Numbered from the stretch's first letter, positions 31,983 through 43,849 are shown. The stretch: 64,000 nt of DNA from Marsupella aquatica (GCA_973895155.1 OZ316896.1:18042001-18106000), one strand, 5' to 3'. Notes: generated by a model not told the origin, from the sequence alone. Program-made: numbers and translations.

Positions 31983-34900
31983 ATGGCTAGGAACGGGAAT
32001 CCTAACAGTACTCGGAAGAGGGTTCAGTCCGGGGAAGACGGACATGACTCAAGTCGAGATGAGGACTTCTTGGCTGCACTTCCACAACAAAGGAGTCCGT
32101 TCCATTACTTATTCAACATGCTAAAAGACGGAAACCTTGCCCAGACGACTGCCCCGGAACATGTGTTTACAAAAATGAACAACACCACAACTTGGCAAGA
32201 ACGCTTGGCAATGCTCCTGATGCAGACAGTGAGCTTCGTGAGTATTCCTTTGGCAAAGGTTGGGCAAACGCTAGAAGACATCGGAAACATCGTCGTCGCC
32301 AACGGAGGTATCATAACGACTCTTTGGAGACTCCTTTACAGTTTCCTGTTCTTCTTGAAGAAAGGTGAGTCGTCCTCCTGAATATATTCAGGCGCTCTCT
32401 ATCTAGAGCTTCCAAATCTTCAATTTGCTGGTTGCTGGTCCTTCTAGGCGTACCTATATCTTTTGATGCAGTGAGGATAACTGGGTTGTATCAACTGAAT
32501 TGTATCACCTAAAGTGTCCCGTGCCATATAGCTCGATAAGCGGTCAGTTGAAGATTAGATATTCTAAGTCCCTTCCATTCTACCAATGTGGGTTCCTTGG
32601 TGTTGATTTGACTGTTTCCTTCGAGTAGTTTCTTTGGACTTCTGAAAGATAACGCTTCTGGAGACTCGTTTGATGTCACGTAATGGACAGCAGACACTTT
32701 GGCCGTTCCAGTCCAAGACTCAGCAGGCTACTTGAGTATCGTTTGTTTGACGGATCCTCGAAAGGATCTAATCTCCGACCCGCCATCGAGCGCTGACCAT
32801 GGAGATACGACTACAAGCAACGACATCTTTCCTGGCCCAGGTGCCGGAGATAGAAGAATAGCCGATGTGATGCTAATGGCATCTAAGTTCGCTTACGAAA
32901 ATGAAGTTGTTGTTAAAGACGTTGTCACAAACTCATGGCAGGTAAGTGAAGCGATGTATATATACTTTTCAACTCCCAAAGCTGCTGATATTGGGTTGCA
33001 ATGGGACCATTATTAAACTTTAAGAGACTCAAGGTTCAGAGTTGCTTAATTGGCTCTAACAGAACGATTGTTTGGAGGCTTGCTTGTTTTACCAACATGC
33101 ATTCGTTAAAACTGATAGTTTAGATCCAGTCTGATTTCCGTAAAATGCTGTATCGATCCAGATATCATCGTTTATGCTCTCTTTCCGATCGTCTGCTTCT
33201 AAGTATGACACCTGTACCATTTAAAGTGGCGCGTATACACTTGCTTGTCACTTAGCCTTCAGACGGGGATTAGATCTGTTGTGCTTCTCACATCTATTTG
33301 TACAGTGGCGCGTCTACACTTGCTTGTCACTTACCGTCAGACGGGGATTAGATCTGTCAGTTGTGTTTCTCTCATCTACTTATACTCGAATTTTCAATGA
33401 AACGGTTGCGTATTTTCGTCGGGATTTTCATTTCTCACTTTTCATGCAAAAGTTCTTTCAAGTTCTCAATTATAGATCTACCTACTGTTAAGAATCAAAA
33501 CAAGTCTCTCGAACGTACTGACTTTTATTGGCCAGAATAACTAATTATGGCTTCTGGGTCGGAAATTATGCGCAGATGAACTTCGTGGGCTCTTATAATT
33601 GCTGGAACGGTGAGTCATCTGTAATTCTTATCGATCAGAGCATTGTGGGAGCTTTGGTCTGCTTTATTTGTCGGCTTTGTTACTGCGAGATCTACGAAAA
33701 TCATCATTAACTCACCAGATAGTCGATCAATAATTTCTTTAGGCAGATTGAATGTGACCATAGTTTGTGAAATCGGTAATATAACCAGCTCTAAGTATTG
33801 TTACCAAAAGATGGCTGAGATTCAATTCAAGGACTGAAAGATCGGAGATGACCGGTGTCTTTTTCAGAGTATCAGCAACGATTTTGCAGGCAGGTCTTTA
33901 TCTTCACGGACAGAGCACACGACGCAAATGCAGTAGTCGTGGCCTGGCGAGGCACAGCCGCTTTCACCGCAGAAGACTGGATCACGGACGTGGATTTCTC
34001 ATGGTATGACTTGCAAGGAGGCGTCGGGAGAGTGCATTTGGGGTTCCTGGAATGTCTGGGCCTGGGTGATCGGCATAACATGGACACTTTCTTTAAATTC
34101 CGAGACAATTGCCGCGCAAAGAAGGAGAAGGACGACCAGGCGAAAAAAGTCGAGCCAGAGGAAACTCAAAGCTCACCACCTGCCTCAGGGCTGTCCCAAG
34201 ACATCATCGATGCGCCAGAAAAGATTCTCGCGTATGACGACATTACCAAGGTGGTCAAAGGTTTACTCGAGAAGAATCCTAAAGCAAAGGTGTACATCAC
34301 TGGCCACAGTCTGGGGGGCGCGTTGTCTGTGCTATACGCGGGGATGTTGTACTACTTTGGAGAAGACTCGGTGACAGACAGAATAGCTGCAGTGTACACA
34401 TTCGGGCAACCTCGTGTGGGCGACAAGACGTTCGGCAAGTTCATGGATGAGACCCTCAGAATGGACCGGTACTTCAGGGTGGTCTATTCCAATGACATCG
34501 TTCCTAGATTGCCGTTCGATGACTCTTTCTTTTCATACAAGCACTGGGGACTGTGCTTCTACTTCACTAGTTTTTATACAGGGCTGGTAATGAAAGCTTC
34601 CTTGCCTGATTCTGCTCTTCAATGCTACCTAAATTAAAGATGATCATCTGATCTCGAATAGTTCAGTATTTTGGAATCAGTAGATCAGGTCTGCTTATTC
34701 TTTTAGTTATCTAGATTTCGTCATCTAAATGACCCACTGGTGGATTTTGCAGACATTAACGGAGGAGCCCAACCGAAATTTCTTCAACACAAGCATCTGG
34801 AGTTTCGTGACCATACACTTGAACGCTGTCTATGAGCTGATAGCTGGTCGTTTCATGGGCTACGAGCACGGATCTTCGTACGAAGAAACGTTTCTTGGAT

Positions 34901-35028
34901 TTTTGTGCAGAGTCGTGGCGCTGCTTTTTCCTGGAGTTGGAGCGCACAACCCGATGAACTACTGCAATTCACTGCGCCTAGGCAAACCAATGCCTCTCGC
35001 TGCAACCCTGGTTGAAAATCTGGATTAG
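31983..35028 (+). CDS. Class 3 triacylglycerol lipase, OBL1-like (553 aa)
   Basis: Five exons join in phase: 31983-32364, 32691-32941, 33576-33609, 33868-34586 and 34753-35028. Introns are 326, 634, 258 and 166 nt, all GT-AG. An in-frame TAG at 31968 precedes the start. The N-terminal third holds a hydrophobic region (GGIITTLWRLLYSFLFFL, about residues 107-124), as in oil-body lipases that dock on lipid droplets. FVGSYNCWN and VVVAWRGT lead into the lipase fold. GHSLGG places the nucleophile at Ser370, SNDIVPRLP the acid at Asp432, and AHNPMNY the His at 527. YTFGQPRVGD is also typical. The family hydrolyses triacylglycerol on oil bodies, and this role is inferred from similarity. A Lys/Glu-rich insert (KKEKDDQAKKVEPEE) lies before the catalytic region. 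Length is slightly above the ~520 usual. Exon 2 has a tandem CAGCAG acceptor. Confidence 0.88.
33225..33384. repeat. ~79-bp tandem duplication inside lipase intron 2
   Basis: AGTGGCGCGTATACACTTGC (33225) and AGTGGCGCGTCTACACTTGC (33304) start two units that share GTCAGACGGGGATTAGATCT or its near match and a CTCATCTAYTT end. Confidence 0.85.
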
Positions 35029-36487
35029 TACAGTAGAGGTCCGCGAAGAACTGTACATCGAGACCCGCCAGCACATGCATGGTTTGGGAGTCTGCAAGAC
35101 CTTCAGGGATTCCTTGGCAAATGTTTCCTTTTTAAACCTCAGTCGCCGGCATGCATTACGTACTGGTGGTCCACTCTGAGTAGATCGTGCCCATGCACCA
35201 CCAGCACAGTCAAATTTTGATTGCGTTTATAGGATGAGGCCACATGATCTTCCGCAACTAATTAGTGTGGGAGACAAATCGTGCTCCTTCAGCTGCCAAT
35301 TTAGATCGATTGGGGGGTCACAAGAGGTTCGTCGTGCAGTACTCTAGAGATTCTACAAAGTAGTTCATATAAATATATATTATATATATCACTTAGCACA
35401 TCAGTACGATATCAATTGAAGATCTTTGTGTCTAGTACGTCCAAAAGATTACCAAGGAATAAGCGGGCGAAGAAACAGCTATCTCCAAATCTTTTGGCCC
35501 GTCTATCTATATATCTATATCTATGTATATATTATCTGGAATTAACTTCAACTGATTGATCGAGCACACACAATGTGTGATGAAGATGCCCGTGAAGTAG
35601 GTGCACTAACTGCTGAGCTGGACCATGCAACACAGTCTTTGTAGCGGGGCAACGTTGATCGGGAGCTGGATTGCACGAAGTTCTAGCCGACCTCATTTTT
35701 GCCCTGAACATGCATCGTCGTTTCGTGCGATGCACTATGTATCGTAGGACGGGAGATACGTACAGGTGGATATATATAATACGTGTCAGTTACTGAGTCT
35801 GTCCTACGCCATTTTGTACCTTCTCTTAGAATCCACACTAATATAATTATTCTCGACTTTGGCCGTGGACTATTGCCATGCAATGTACATTACAAGGGTT
35901 TTGCAAAGGTATACCTGGACCTGAGGGTCCAGAACGCAATCTGTGGGCAGTCCATTGTTCTATGCCCTGAAGCAATGTGGTGGTGTGGAGTTGATTTGAT
36001 GTAAGAACCCGAGTCCCACGAACGAAACAAATTCTGTATTGATGTAGAAATGAAGTTAGAAATTTCTGAAGTGTCCGTGTGCACTCCAAAACTCTGGCAA
36101 GGAACTGTTCAAATAAATCAAGTGGTCCATAATCATTTGGAAATTGTACAACTTGGTGCTTTGCACCCTTTCCCTGTGTGCAACACAAGGCATTCACACG
36201 AGATTTCCCCCCTCACCAGCGAGCAAGCACAGCTTTTTTGCAATTCAATGGTTACCATTGAGGTCGACAAGCTAGGTAGACATTCAAGTCTGACCTATGG
36301 CTGGCCTTTTCCGGACACAGAAATAGGAATCTCTGTATTCATCGAGGTTAAACTAGTGGCATAAATATTCCATGTGGTGCATACAACTAATTTAGGTCTC
36401 CCAGTTTCGATGTCATCGTGTAACTACGAACAGAAAGACCACCAAGGTTTGATCTGTGCAAGAGATTATCTGAAATTGCCCAACTAA
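35029..36487. other. Lipase 3' flank and intergenic sequence
   Basis: AT microsatellite-like tracts lie at 35370-35390 and 35505-35530 (TATATCTATATCTATGTATA). The region 35783-36364 has moderately long open frames on both strands (minus 36197-35847 reads FPNDYGPLDLFEQFLARVLE; plus 36050-36364 starts MKLEISEVSVCTPKLWQG). No family is recognised and they contradict one another, so none is called as a gene. Confidence 0.35.
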
Positions 36488-36593
36488 TAATCCCTAGCAT
36501 GAGAAGAAGAAAATCTTTGGGAAGATAATATATGGACCATCTAATCCCTAACATGAGAAGAAGAAAACCCTTGGGAAGATCATATAGTGGACC
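36488..36593. repeat. 54-bp tandem duplication (two copies)
   Basis: TAATCCCTAGCATGAGAAGA (36488) and TAATCCCTAACATGAGAAGA (36542) begin units that end in TATGGACC/AGTGGACC. Confidence 0.85.
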
Positions 36594-36680
36594 CTCAGTG
36601 GGACTTGAACCGACAGTAACCTGCCTACTCAGGCTGGAAGTAAGAACTCAGAGACACTGGACCCAATCAAGAGCCAAATG
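36590..36680 (-). repeat. Possible tRNA-derived (SINE-like) scrap
   Basis: On the minus strand GGTTCAAGTCCCA (36611-36599) fits the pol III B box GGTTCRANNCC closely. No clear A box, cloverleaf or anticodon arm is found, so it is not a tRNA gene. Confidence 0.25.
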
Positions 36681-38278
36681 CTACTGAGGGAGAATGGTGC
36701 AGTTTAGGGTCACCATCACTCTGTCAAAGGGTGCGCATCTTTTCATGAATATAACGGAAGAAATGATTGATTAATTTCCTTCACCAAGGAGAGGGGACAC
36801 GGATGAATGAATGAATGAATGCACACTAAAAGCCCAGGTTCACGGAGGAGAATGACAGTAAGCGAAAGAAGAACTGTTTACTTGTAGACAAGACTAACAA
36901 TTATCTCCCTTTTAAACGCGGGTTTAAACGTGAATGATAGGGATTCAAGCGTGGAACCACCGACTTGAATCAACACAGTAGACTAACAGATGTAAAAATC
37001 AGTCCAGTATAATAAAAATGAAATGGGAATGAGCTGGACTTCTTTCAAGAAAGACTCACCCTTCCATCTCCAGAAGAAAAAAGGTTAATCGACCCAGCAG
37101 CACACAGTAAAAGAGACTATAATTCTGCCCAGTTAAAACCCCAACACTTTGACTCGAACTTCACAATTGCTGTCAATTTGCGTTTTCCTCTTGTTTGTCC
37201 GGACGGAGTAACTGCCTGGCTCTTTGCCATGAAAGTTAGATTGGAGGCCAGGCTGTCATACAAAGATTGGCAATATCGTGTCTAGCGATGCATATCTTGC
37301 GAAGAGAAACAGACCTGTCGAGTTGAGAAGTGGAGAATCAGTAATTTTAATTGATATCGTTGCAGGTTAAGAATGGCAGGTTAGCAGTGGAGGTCCTGGC
37401 TGGTGGTTTCCCAGTACGTGCCTCCAGAAGAACACTCCTAACGTTCCATTCACACCCTCCACTCGACGTTTCGAGAATGGCAGTAAGTATTAATGTATAC
37501 TAGAGTGAGGATGGAAGGGGTATCACCAAGCTAAAGCAGAAATTTCAGGAAGGGTCCCGCCAAGTAAATGACTTCGATCACGAGTCCCACCAAAGCACAT
37601 TTCTTAATTTGTTAAGAACATGTGAGGCAGCCATAAGGAATACCGGGGGGAATACCGCCATCTCACTGCAGGACAGAAGTTTCCACTGTGGTCTACAATA
37701 CTCATGGCAATCTCCCTAGATTTGTGCAGCCACTGTAGGTCTTTGCTGAAGTACATCGATCCACCTAGATTCATGGACAAGCGTGACGTCTTGGCTACTA
37801 TGGCAGATCCCGGTTCACTAGATCGGTCTCCCTAGATTTGCGGAGAATTGTTACATCCAAGTTCTGCGGCAGGTCCGAGCAGACATGAGGATGTTGGTAA
37901 AAAGGCCATAAATGTCCCCATTGTAAAATCTAGCAGATATGCACAGCAGCTTAATTTTGAGGGGTTTTCGATTATGGCCAGTGTGGCAAATGTCACCTTG
38001 TTAAGGATTCTAGATTAATTTTTCACTGTCAAATCTCGTTACATCAAGGCTGTTCATTCTATTTTGGATCATATGTCTAAGGCTAGGTGGAAAACTAGCT
38101 CATGAAAAACAAAACAACCCACCTAAAAGTGGGGAAGATTCTCTAGAAGGTGAGATCTAGACCAGAAAAATGCTGGAGCACAGGACTGATAGCAACTAGA
38201 TCACATCATTAGGAGCTGGAATGCCATTCTTTGAATGTTAATAAGAATGAAACAAAAAATATGATTCATATTAACATT
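36594..38278. other. Intergenic, simple repeat and element scraps
   Basis: A (GAAT)n run lies near 36805-36822. TCTCCCTAGATTTGTGCAGC (about 37710) and TCTCCCTAGATTTGCGGAG (about 37828) echo the flank of the miniature element at 19.28 kb. No gene seen. Confidence 0.4.
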
Positions 38279-38798
38279 TATATATCTCATAGTTCTTTTG
38301 GTGGGCAAATTTTGGTGGGTCATAGTCTAGACTCTAGAGGCTTCCCTCTAAACGCCTAGGCTCCAACTCTAGCTTGAACTGTTTGCAATTTATTTATTGG
38401 TAAGATGAGTGCTTGACTATTGTGGAGAAAAAAACAAAATAGATGTCTGACTTCATATCTGAGCTTCAGATATCTGTGACATTTAAGGAGAACAGTTGGA
38501 TCTGGTGGTTGCCATCAGCCAACATCATGTCCACATCATAGCCCTTTTAAGAAGAATCTTTCTTTTAAAATATGTCATTAGATATAATAGAAAATTGTTT
38601 TGATTGCTACAAGACAAAACTGGACCCATTTCCAACATTGACTTCCTATATATTGGAATTTCGTAAAGCTACCTTTGGGCCTTACCCTTGGCTCCTCATA
38701 TTGGTGCTTGTTCTTCATTACTCGTTTTTTTTTCCCAGGGGTCATAATCAAGTTGTTCAAGTCCGCGAAAGCCAAAAATTGAGACTTTTCGCCAAAAT

Positions 38799-38824
38799 TG
38801 AGGCTCATTAAATAATGAGCCTCA
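38799..38824. repeat. Perfect 12-bp hairpin with a 2-nt loop
   Basis: TGAGGCTCATTA, AA, TAATGAGCCTCA, inside the centre of the foldback element. Confidence 0.9.
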
Positions 38825-38870
38825 GGCAATCATTGTTAGCGGATAGTCCATTTCTTGCAAACAACTGAAC

Positions 38871-38994
38871 TATCATCCTAGTTTTAATGTCAATAGTTAT
38901 ATGTGAACTCCACTTTTGGGTGAGATTTGTGTATCATCATTGTTTTCAATATCAATAGCTATATGTTAACTCCACCTTTGGGTGAAATTTGTGT
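38871..38994. repeat. 62-bp tandem duplication in the foldback centre
   Basis: Units share GTCAATAGTTATATGTGAAC/ATCAATAGCTATATGTTAAC and TGGGTGARATTTGTGT. Confidence 0.85.
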
Positions 38995-39261
38995 CAAAGA
39001 ATGAAAGGCAGAATGAAAATGAACTGTTGACAACAGGGAATCTTACTTCTTACTAATCAAAAATAGATATCTGAAGCTCAGATATGAAGTCAGACATCTA
39101 TTTTGTTTTTTTCTACACAATAGTCAAGCACTCATCTTACCAATAAATAAATTGCAAACAGTTCAAGCTAGAGTTGGAGCCTAGGCGTTTAGAGGGAAGC
39201 CTCTAGAGTCTAGACTATGACCCACCAAAATTTGCCCACCAAAAGAACTATGAGATATATA

Positions 39262-39405
39262 GTAAGAAAACTTTGCAAAAATGGGAGGCATGCCTCCCAA
39301 AAACTTGGAGTTAAGCCAAGTCAATGATCTCATAACTCCAAGTTTCTTACTTCTTACTTCAAGTGATCATGGTCAGTCCTCCAAATAGAGGAAAGAATAT
39401 ATTTT
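39262..39405. other. Short unique sequence
   Basis: Contains GGGAGGCATGCCTCCC (about 39281-39296), a 16-bp perfect palindrome. Confidence 0.6.
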
Positions 39406-39424
39406 TCCTCTATCTTTGTGAGAC

Positions 39425-39580
39425 ATATAGTTGGACCCATAAATCCCAAAGTCTTACATGATTGGACCCCATGAGTTATTGAGTGCGTTGATTAAGGTCT
39501 ATCAATGGTCACGATGGCTCATGGGTTCATCAAGTAAGACTTTGTATTTTGGGCCTCCACCATATATATCTCTCCAATCT
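39425..39580. mobile_element. Copy of the TTGATGGACC miniature element
   Basis: AGTTGGACCCATAAATCCCA, ATTGGACCCCATGAGTTATT, GGTTCATCAAGTAAGACTTT, then GGCCTCCACCATATATATCT follow the order of copies at 18.9 and 19.1 kb. Confidence 0.6.
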
Positions 39581-40110
39581 TTGTTGTTATAAAGTTAAGG
39601 AATTTTTCTAAAGACGCTAGAAAGGACCTTCCTCGATAGAACCTCTCTGTAGAAATTTTCCACACGTGCGGATGGTCTGCCTTTCTCATTGACTTCTAAA
39701 TAGCAAGAGGAGGATAAAAATTCCTTTGTTTGTCATAAAGTTATCTGAACCTATCTACAAACGAAGAAAAAATCAAGCTTAGGCATGCACTGTCTGATGA
39801 TCAGCATCCAAACCTAGAGAGCCCAATTCATTTGCACGAGATCCCTAGGAAGGAGAATTGTTTTCCCATTTACTTGGCTGCCCCTTGACTTGCACAGCAC
39901 TCACAAGGCAACAGAAGTAAAAGCTTGCTGTAAAAACACAAGGGCCTAATAAATTGCTCAATTTCAGAATTAAGCTTGGATGATCGGTTACCTTGTCCGT
40001 GATAAGCCCCATAGACAGTGATACCTTGTAAATAGATCATTCTTAAAAACTTTACAACCAACTAACAAATATTGTGAGAACCTCTCAATAATGTTGTCAT
40101 ATAAATGTTA
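39581..40110. other. Intergenic, nothing recognised
   Basis: No gene supported. Confidence 0.4.
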
Positions 40111-40111
40111 A

Positions 40112-41227
40112 GAATTGATATCGCCGGCACATGTCAGGGCGTTTTGCCTGGATTTCTTCTCTGTGATTCACTCCTCTACTTCCTGTTGCAGCCACCGGGA
40201 GACACCAGTACGGATGTGCCGTTGGCTGGACATTGATGCCCCTATTAAATCTTTTGGGCTTGCCAATCACCGGGTCTATGAGATGCTGCGGACTAAGGGA
40301 TCGGATTCTCTCAGATTGAACAGGATTTGGGGTGAAACACTTTCTGAGGGAGAATGGAATGAGGTTTGGCAGGTTCTGTGGATATCTGATCTTTCCACTC
40401 GGGCCAAAACTTGTATTTGGCGAGTTTTGGCGCAAGGGCTCTTCTCTGGATCCCGAGCTATCAAAATTGATAAGTCTGATGGGTCTTGCACCCTTTGCTC
40501 GGGAATAGTTGAAACTATCTCTCATCTTCTTTCAATGCAAGTTTGCACGTTGCTGTTGGAGAATTACCTGGGGATGAACGGGCAGATCATTGGCCCCGAC
40601 TTGAGCTTACTTGAGTTAGTAAGGTCTTGCAAGGGGAAAAATCCCCTGAACACATTGCGTTTTGTTATGATTTATGAGGTTTTATAGAGCATCTGGCTGG
40701 CTAGGAATGGACAGACTTTTGACTTGGAAAAGAAGTAAGTTTTTTATCAGGTTTTGATCTTCTCTGCTGCACTTGACCTTCTGGCTGCTGGTGCGGCGGT
40801 TTCAAATCCAGTAGGAAACACATGCGGCTTGTCTGTGCAATTGCCCTGCTGGAAGGAAAACGAAGTAGGATATTGAGAAGTGGAATCAGAGGCATAGTAT
40901 CATTCTGAGAAGAACCCGGCTACTGATGTGTACTGGGAACTGGTTGAGTCCCAACGAGTAGGACATATTTTGGCTCCTTGAAACACTGTGCTCCTTTGTC
41001 TCAGTTACTTCATATAGTGCCAATACACGATACCAGAAGGTGCTTGGTAGGGACTAGGTTTTTGGACTGAGGTACTGAGTTTTTGGCTTGGCTGCTGCGC
41101 CACATATTTTCTGTTTTGCCCTCTAACTTAGGGGCTCTTCTGCCGTTGGGCCTGCTTGGTTCCCCCATCCATGGGGTTCACGCGGAATAAAATAAATTAA
41201 AAATAATAAAAATAATAAAAAATTTGA
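40112..41227 (+). mobile_element. 5'-truncated LINE (non-LTR retrotransposon) remnant
   Basis: An open frame of about 190 codons ending at 40687 reads RMCRWLDIDAPIKSFG, then GEWNEVWQVLWISDLS, RAKTCIWRVLAQGLFSG and CTLCSGIVETISHLL. This is the order of the zinc-binding region at the C-terminus of plant LINE ORF2 (zf-RVT, PF13966). An internal TAG at 40685 interrupts it, after which IWLARNGQTF continues in the same frame, the usual W.ARN ending. About 500 bp of non-coding sequence follow to an A-rich tail (41187-41227, AATAAAATAAATTAAAAATA). The endonuclease and reverse transcriptase parts are missing, as expected for 5' truncation on insertion. Confidence 0.75.
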
Positions 41228-41752
41228 TATTGTAAGCATTATGGTGTAAACATTCGCTTTCCACTCAATACATTGATTTGTTAATTTTAGAAATGTAAAT
41301 AGGAGATGATATTCTGGCCTTAGTGATGTATTGGAATGAAGTAACTATAACAAATGTTTTGTGCATCTCCTGCATGAACCAGGATCATGGCACTGAGGTC
41401 ATATGCACAGTTATACACACTGGTCATGCCAACCGGCACAAGCACATTCTAAAGTGTTGGATGGAGTTGGCGATGGCCATTGAATTAGCCAAGGCTTCAA
41501 AGCAAAGAGGGATGGGGGGGACTCGGTCCTGCCAGTAGTCACACATCAAAATGTAAAAATATACTGTGTGCACTCATTTATTAAAAAAAAAAACAAGATT
41601 TATAATGGTATCGAGTGATGTTGTACATCATTTATGTCGCATTTGGATGTGCATTTACCACAACCCCTTGGTGGGCTGAGAAGCTAATCAGGGATATGAT
41701 CTGTTCTTGCTGACTTGAGATTTTCTTAGTCATCTCTAGGGTGATAGTTAGT
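41228..41752. other. Intergenic, nothing recognised
   Basis: A 71-codon frame at 41323-41538 has no recognised feature. A run of A lies near 41583. Confidence 0.4.
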
Positions 41753-42075
41753 GTTAGGAATTAACTCGAGTTCCCGGCTTCTAGATAATTTGGCCTTACT
41801 AGGGTTAGCTAACCCTTTATTACACTAGGATAAGATCCACTTAATTAGATTAGGCCCCTACATATCAACCCCTTGGGGGTATAGGGTGGAGGGAGAGCAC
41901 TATTTCCCTTATTCTTTACATGTACTTTCACATGAGCCATGGATCATTCAGGAGTTTCTTCATAGTTGCAATTGTGTCTTGGAGGGTGTCTTGTTGGTGT
42001 AGTGTGAGATTGAGTGCTCTCATAATTATTTCGCATTATTATCTAGTCCGGAGCCGACCGTTTCTTTCGGTTACA
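41753..42075 (+). mobile_element. Possible LTR (solo or fragment)
   Basis: Starts TGTTAGGAATTAACTCGAGT and ends CTTTCGGTTACA, with ATTTCCCTTATTCTTTACAT in the middle and CCCCTTGGGGGTATAGGGTG. This TG...CA layout and the opening words resemble Copia-type LTRs. No second LTR, target-site duplication or primer-binding site is identified, so the call is tentative. Downstream, ATGATGGCAAGC opens a 39-codon frame of no known type. Confidence 0.3.
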
Positions 42076-42945
42076 ATGAAAGATCAATCATGATGGCAAG
42101 CTCAAAACTACAATTTCAAGCAAGAGAAGAACCTCAAGATGTGGATGTGTACTCAAATCAAAACAAAATATGGTGTGCTACAGTCCCCTTGAAGGGGTGT
42201 TTCTTTTGACACAAACATGGCAGATTTTGATTGAGAATTATCTTACATAATTTGAGATTTTGGTCAATCAGAGAAGCTGTTGAGATAGCAGATTTTGATT
42301 AGATGTAGCCTCGGGGGTCTCACTATATGGATATAGTTTTTAGGCCTCAAACCCCCTAAAATGTAAGGAATATTAGAAAGACCCCTAATGTTCTTATAAG
42401 TCTCCAAATTGTATTTGAAATACCCTGTTGTTCTTTTGAGAAAATTCTTAAGTATTCCCTTTGAACCAATAAAATAACACTTATTAACCCTTATTATTTT
42501 TTGTTGCATATTATGTGCCATTTTTGTGGAAGTGAAACACTCATGATGTAGTACACTCTATTCTTTGTCATTTCTATCTTTTTATGGTGTGCTTCAAAGC
42601 CCTTCAAAACACTCGTATGTTGATATGAAATCAGCAGATTTTATTCAAGAAATACTTGAGAATGTGAGGTTAAAGTTTAGGACTTTTGTCTTTTATAAAA
42701 CTTGTGTGTTTCGTTTCTGGTTGGTTAGAAAGCGCTTGTGAAAGTGCTCCTCTTCTATAGGCTTGCCAAAATGCTCAGATAGACTGGACAGACTGACCCA
42801 CAACCTATTTTCTGCTCACATAGTGCCAACATATACCATATATGGGTGAAATGTAGCCAAAAAATGAGCGTCATCTTTGAAAATGTGTAGGTCAATCAAT
42901 TCTCAATGAAATGACTACTAGCTCATTCTTTCAAGGACCACAACT
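42076..42945. other. Intergenic, nothing recognised
   Basis: No gene or repeat supported. Confidence 0.4.
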
Positions 42946-43290
42946 CAAATCCCATTCATTTGGATTGAGAGAGATACTTAATGTCATAGTTGGAAAAAGG
43001 TAACCAACATAAGATTCCATTGGATTGGAGGGAGAAATACACCAAGCTCGAATGTCAAAGTTAGCTGCTGAAAAATGGCACGACAACCAACAACATAAGA
43101 TTCTCAATGTCAAAATCCTGCTGCTTGAAAATTTTATAAGGTAAGACATCTAATATTCGGCAATTTTATAAGGTAAGACATCTAATATTCGGCTTTTGGG
43201 AGAAAATGGGATACTCAATGTCAAAGTTCTGCTGCTCGAAAGCTTTCTAAGGTAGGACATCTCATAACATAAGATTCCCGATAAGATTTA
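42946..43290. repeat. Degenerate repeat block with a perfect 32-bp tandem copy
   Basis: AATTTTATAAGGTAAGACAT continuing to ATTCGGC is present exactly twice (43130-43161, 43162-43193). Around it CATAAGATTC, AATGTCAAA and CTGCTGCTYGAAA recur at about 43010-43100 and 43210-43275, showing an older, longer repeat. Confidence 0.8.
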
Positions 43291-43765
43291 ATGGGATACT
43301 GAATTTAGGGTACTTGAAGCACCTACAGTGAGTAATGATATTCTACATGAAACCTATAGTGGACTCCCATTGCACATCAAAGGGAGACTCCAGAGACTTG
43401 TCAACAAGTTCTGAGACAAGAAGGCTATCAATGAATGAATGAAGGTGTAAAAGGTGTCCCAATCCATGGAACTTCCCTGGTTCATGGTAAGGTCCCTGTA
43501 AGCGTATCATTCCAGATCATATACACCCAAGGTCTGCATGATCATTCAAATAGTTACCCATTGTCAAGCATAGGTTTGACATGACATGCCTAATATGTAA
43601 ACATTAGAATTTCATAGTAAATAACCAAACTCCAAGTACACATTGTGGGATAAGTGCCCATTTTCTCCCAAAACACCGAAGGAGATCTATAGAGCTACTC
43701 ACTCAACACTGAACCCGGTATATAGCCAACCTTCAGTTAGCTTTGATGGCTCGTTCATCACAGTC
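43291..43765. other. Intergenic, nothing recognised
   Basis: No gene seen. Confidence 0.4.
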
Positions 43766-43849
43766 AAAACTACCCGACTCCAAAGGAGCTGCCGTTGACA
43801 CTGTAAAAAACTACCCGACTCCAAAGGAGCTGCCGTTGACACTGTAAAA
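43766..43849. repeat. 41-bp tandem duplication, essentially perfect
   Basis: AAAACTACCCGACTCCAAAG followed by GAGCTGCCGTTGACACTGT occurs twice. Confidence 0.9.

Larger units (their letters stand above)
38279..39261. mobile_element. Foldback-type element: 197-bp near-perfect inverted repeats around a 589-bp centre
   Basis: The left arm 38279-38475 (starting TATATATCTCATAGTTCTTT, ending GCTTCAGATATCT) is the reverse complement of the right arm 39065-39261. I found one mismatch by eye (GTGGAG against GTGTAG). The arms are AT-rich with a CTCTAGAGGCTTCCCTCTAA core also seen, diverged, at 13.25 and 59.04 kb. The centre holds a perfect 12-bp hairpin and a 62-bp tandem duplication but no transposase. 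High arm identity suggests a recent origin or gene-conversion-like correction. Confidence 0.8.

Noticed and set aside
33528-33575. Lipase exon 3 beginning at the TTGGCCAG acceptor (33536)
   Set aside because: It would break the phase from exon 2; the acceptor at 33575 keeps phase and places MNFVG directly after SWQ as the family expects.
35783-36364. Possible gene downstream of the lipase
   Set aside because: Frames on both strands compete, none has a recognisable domain or a consistent exon chain.
36590-36680. tRNA gene on the minus strand
   Set aside because: Only the B-box-like part fits; no cloverleaf or anticodon arm can be formed.
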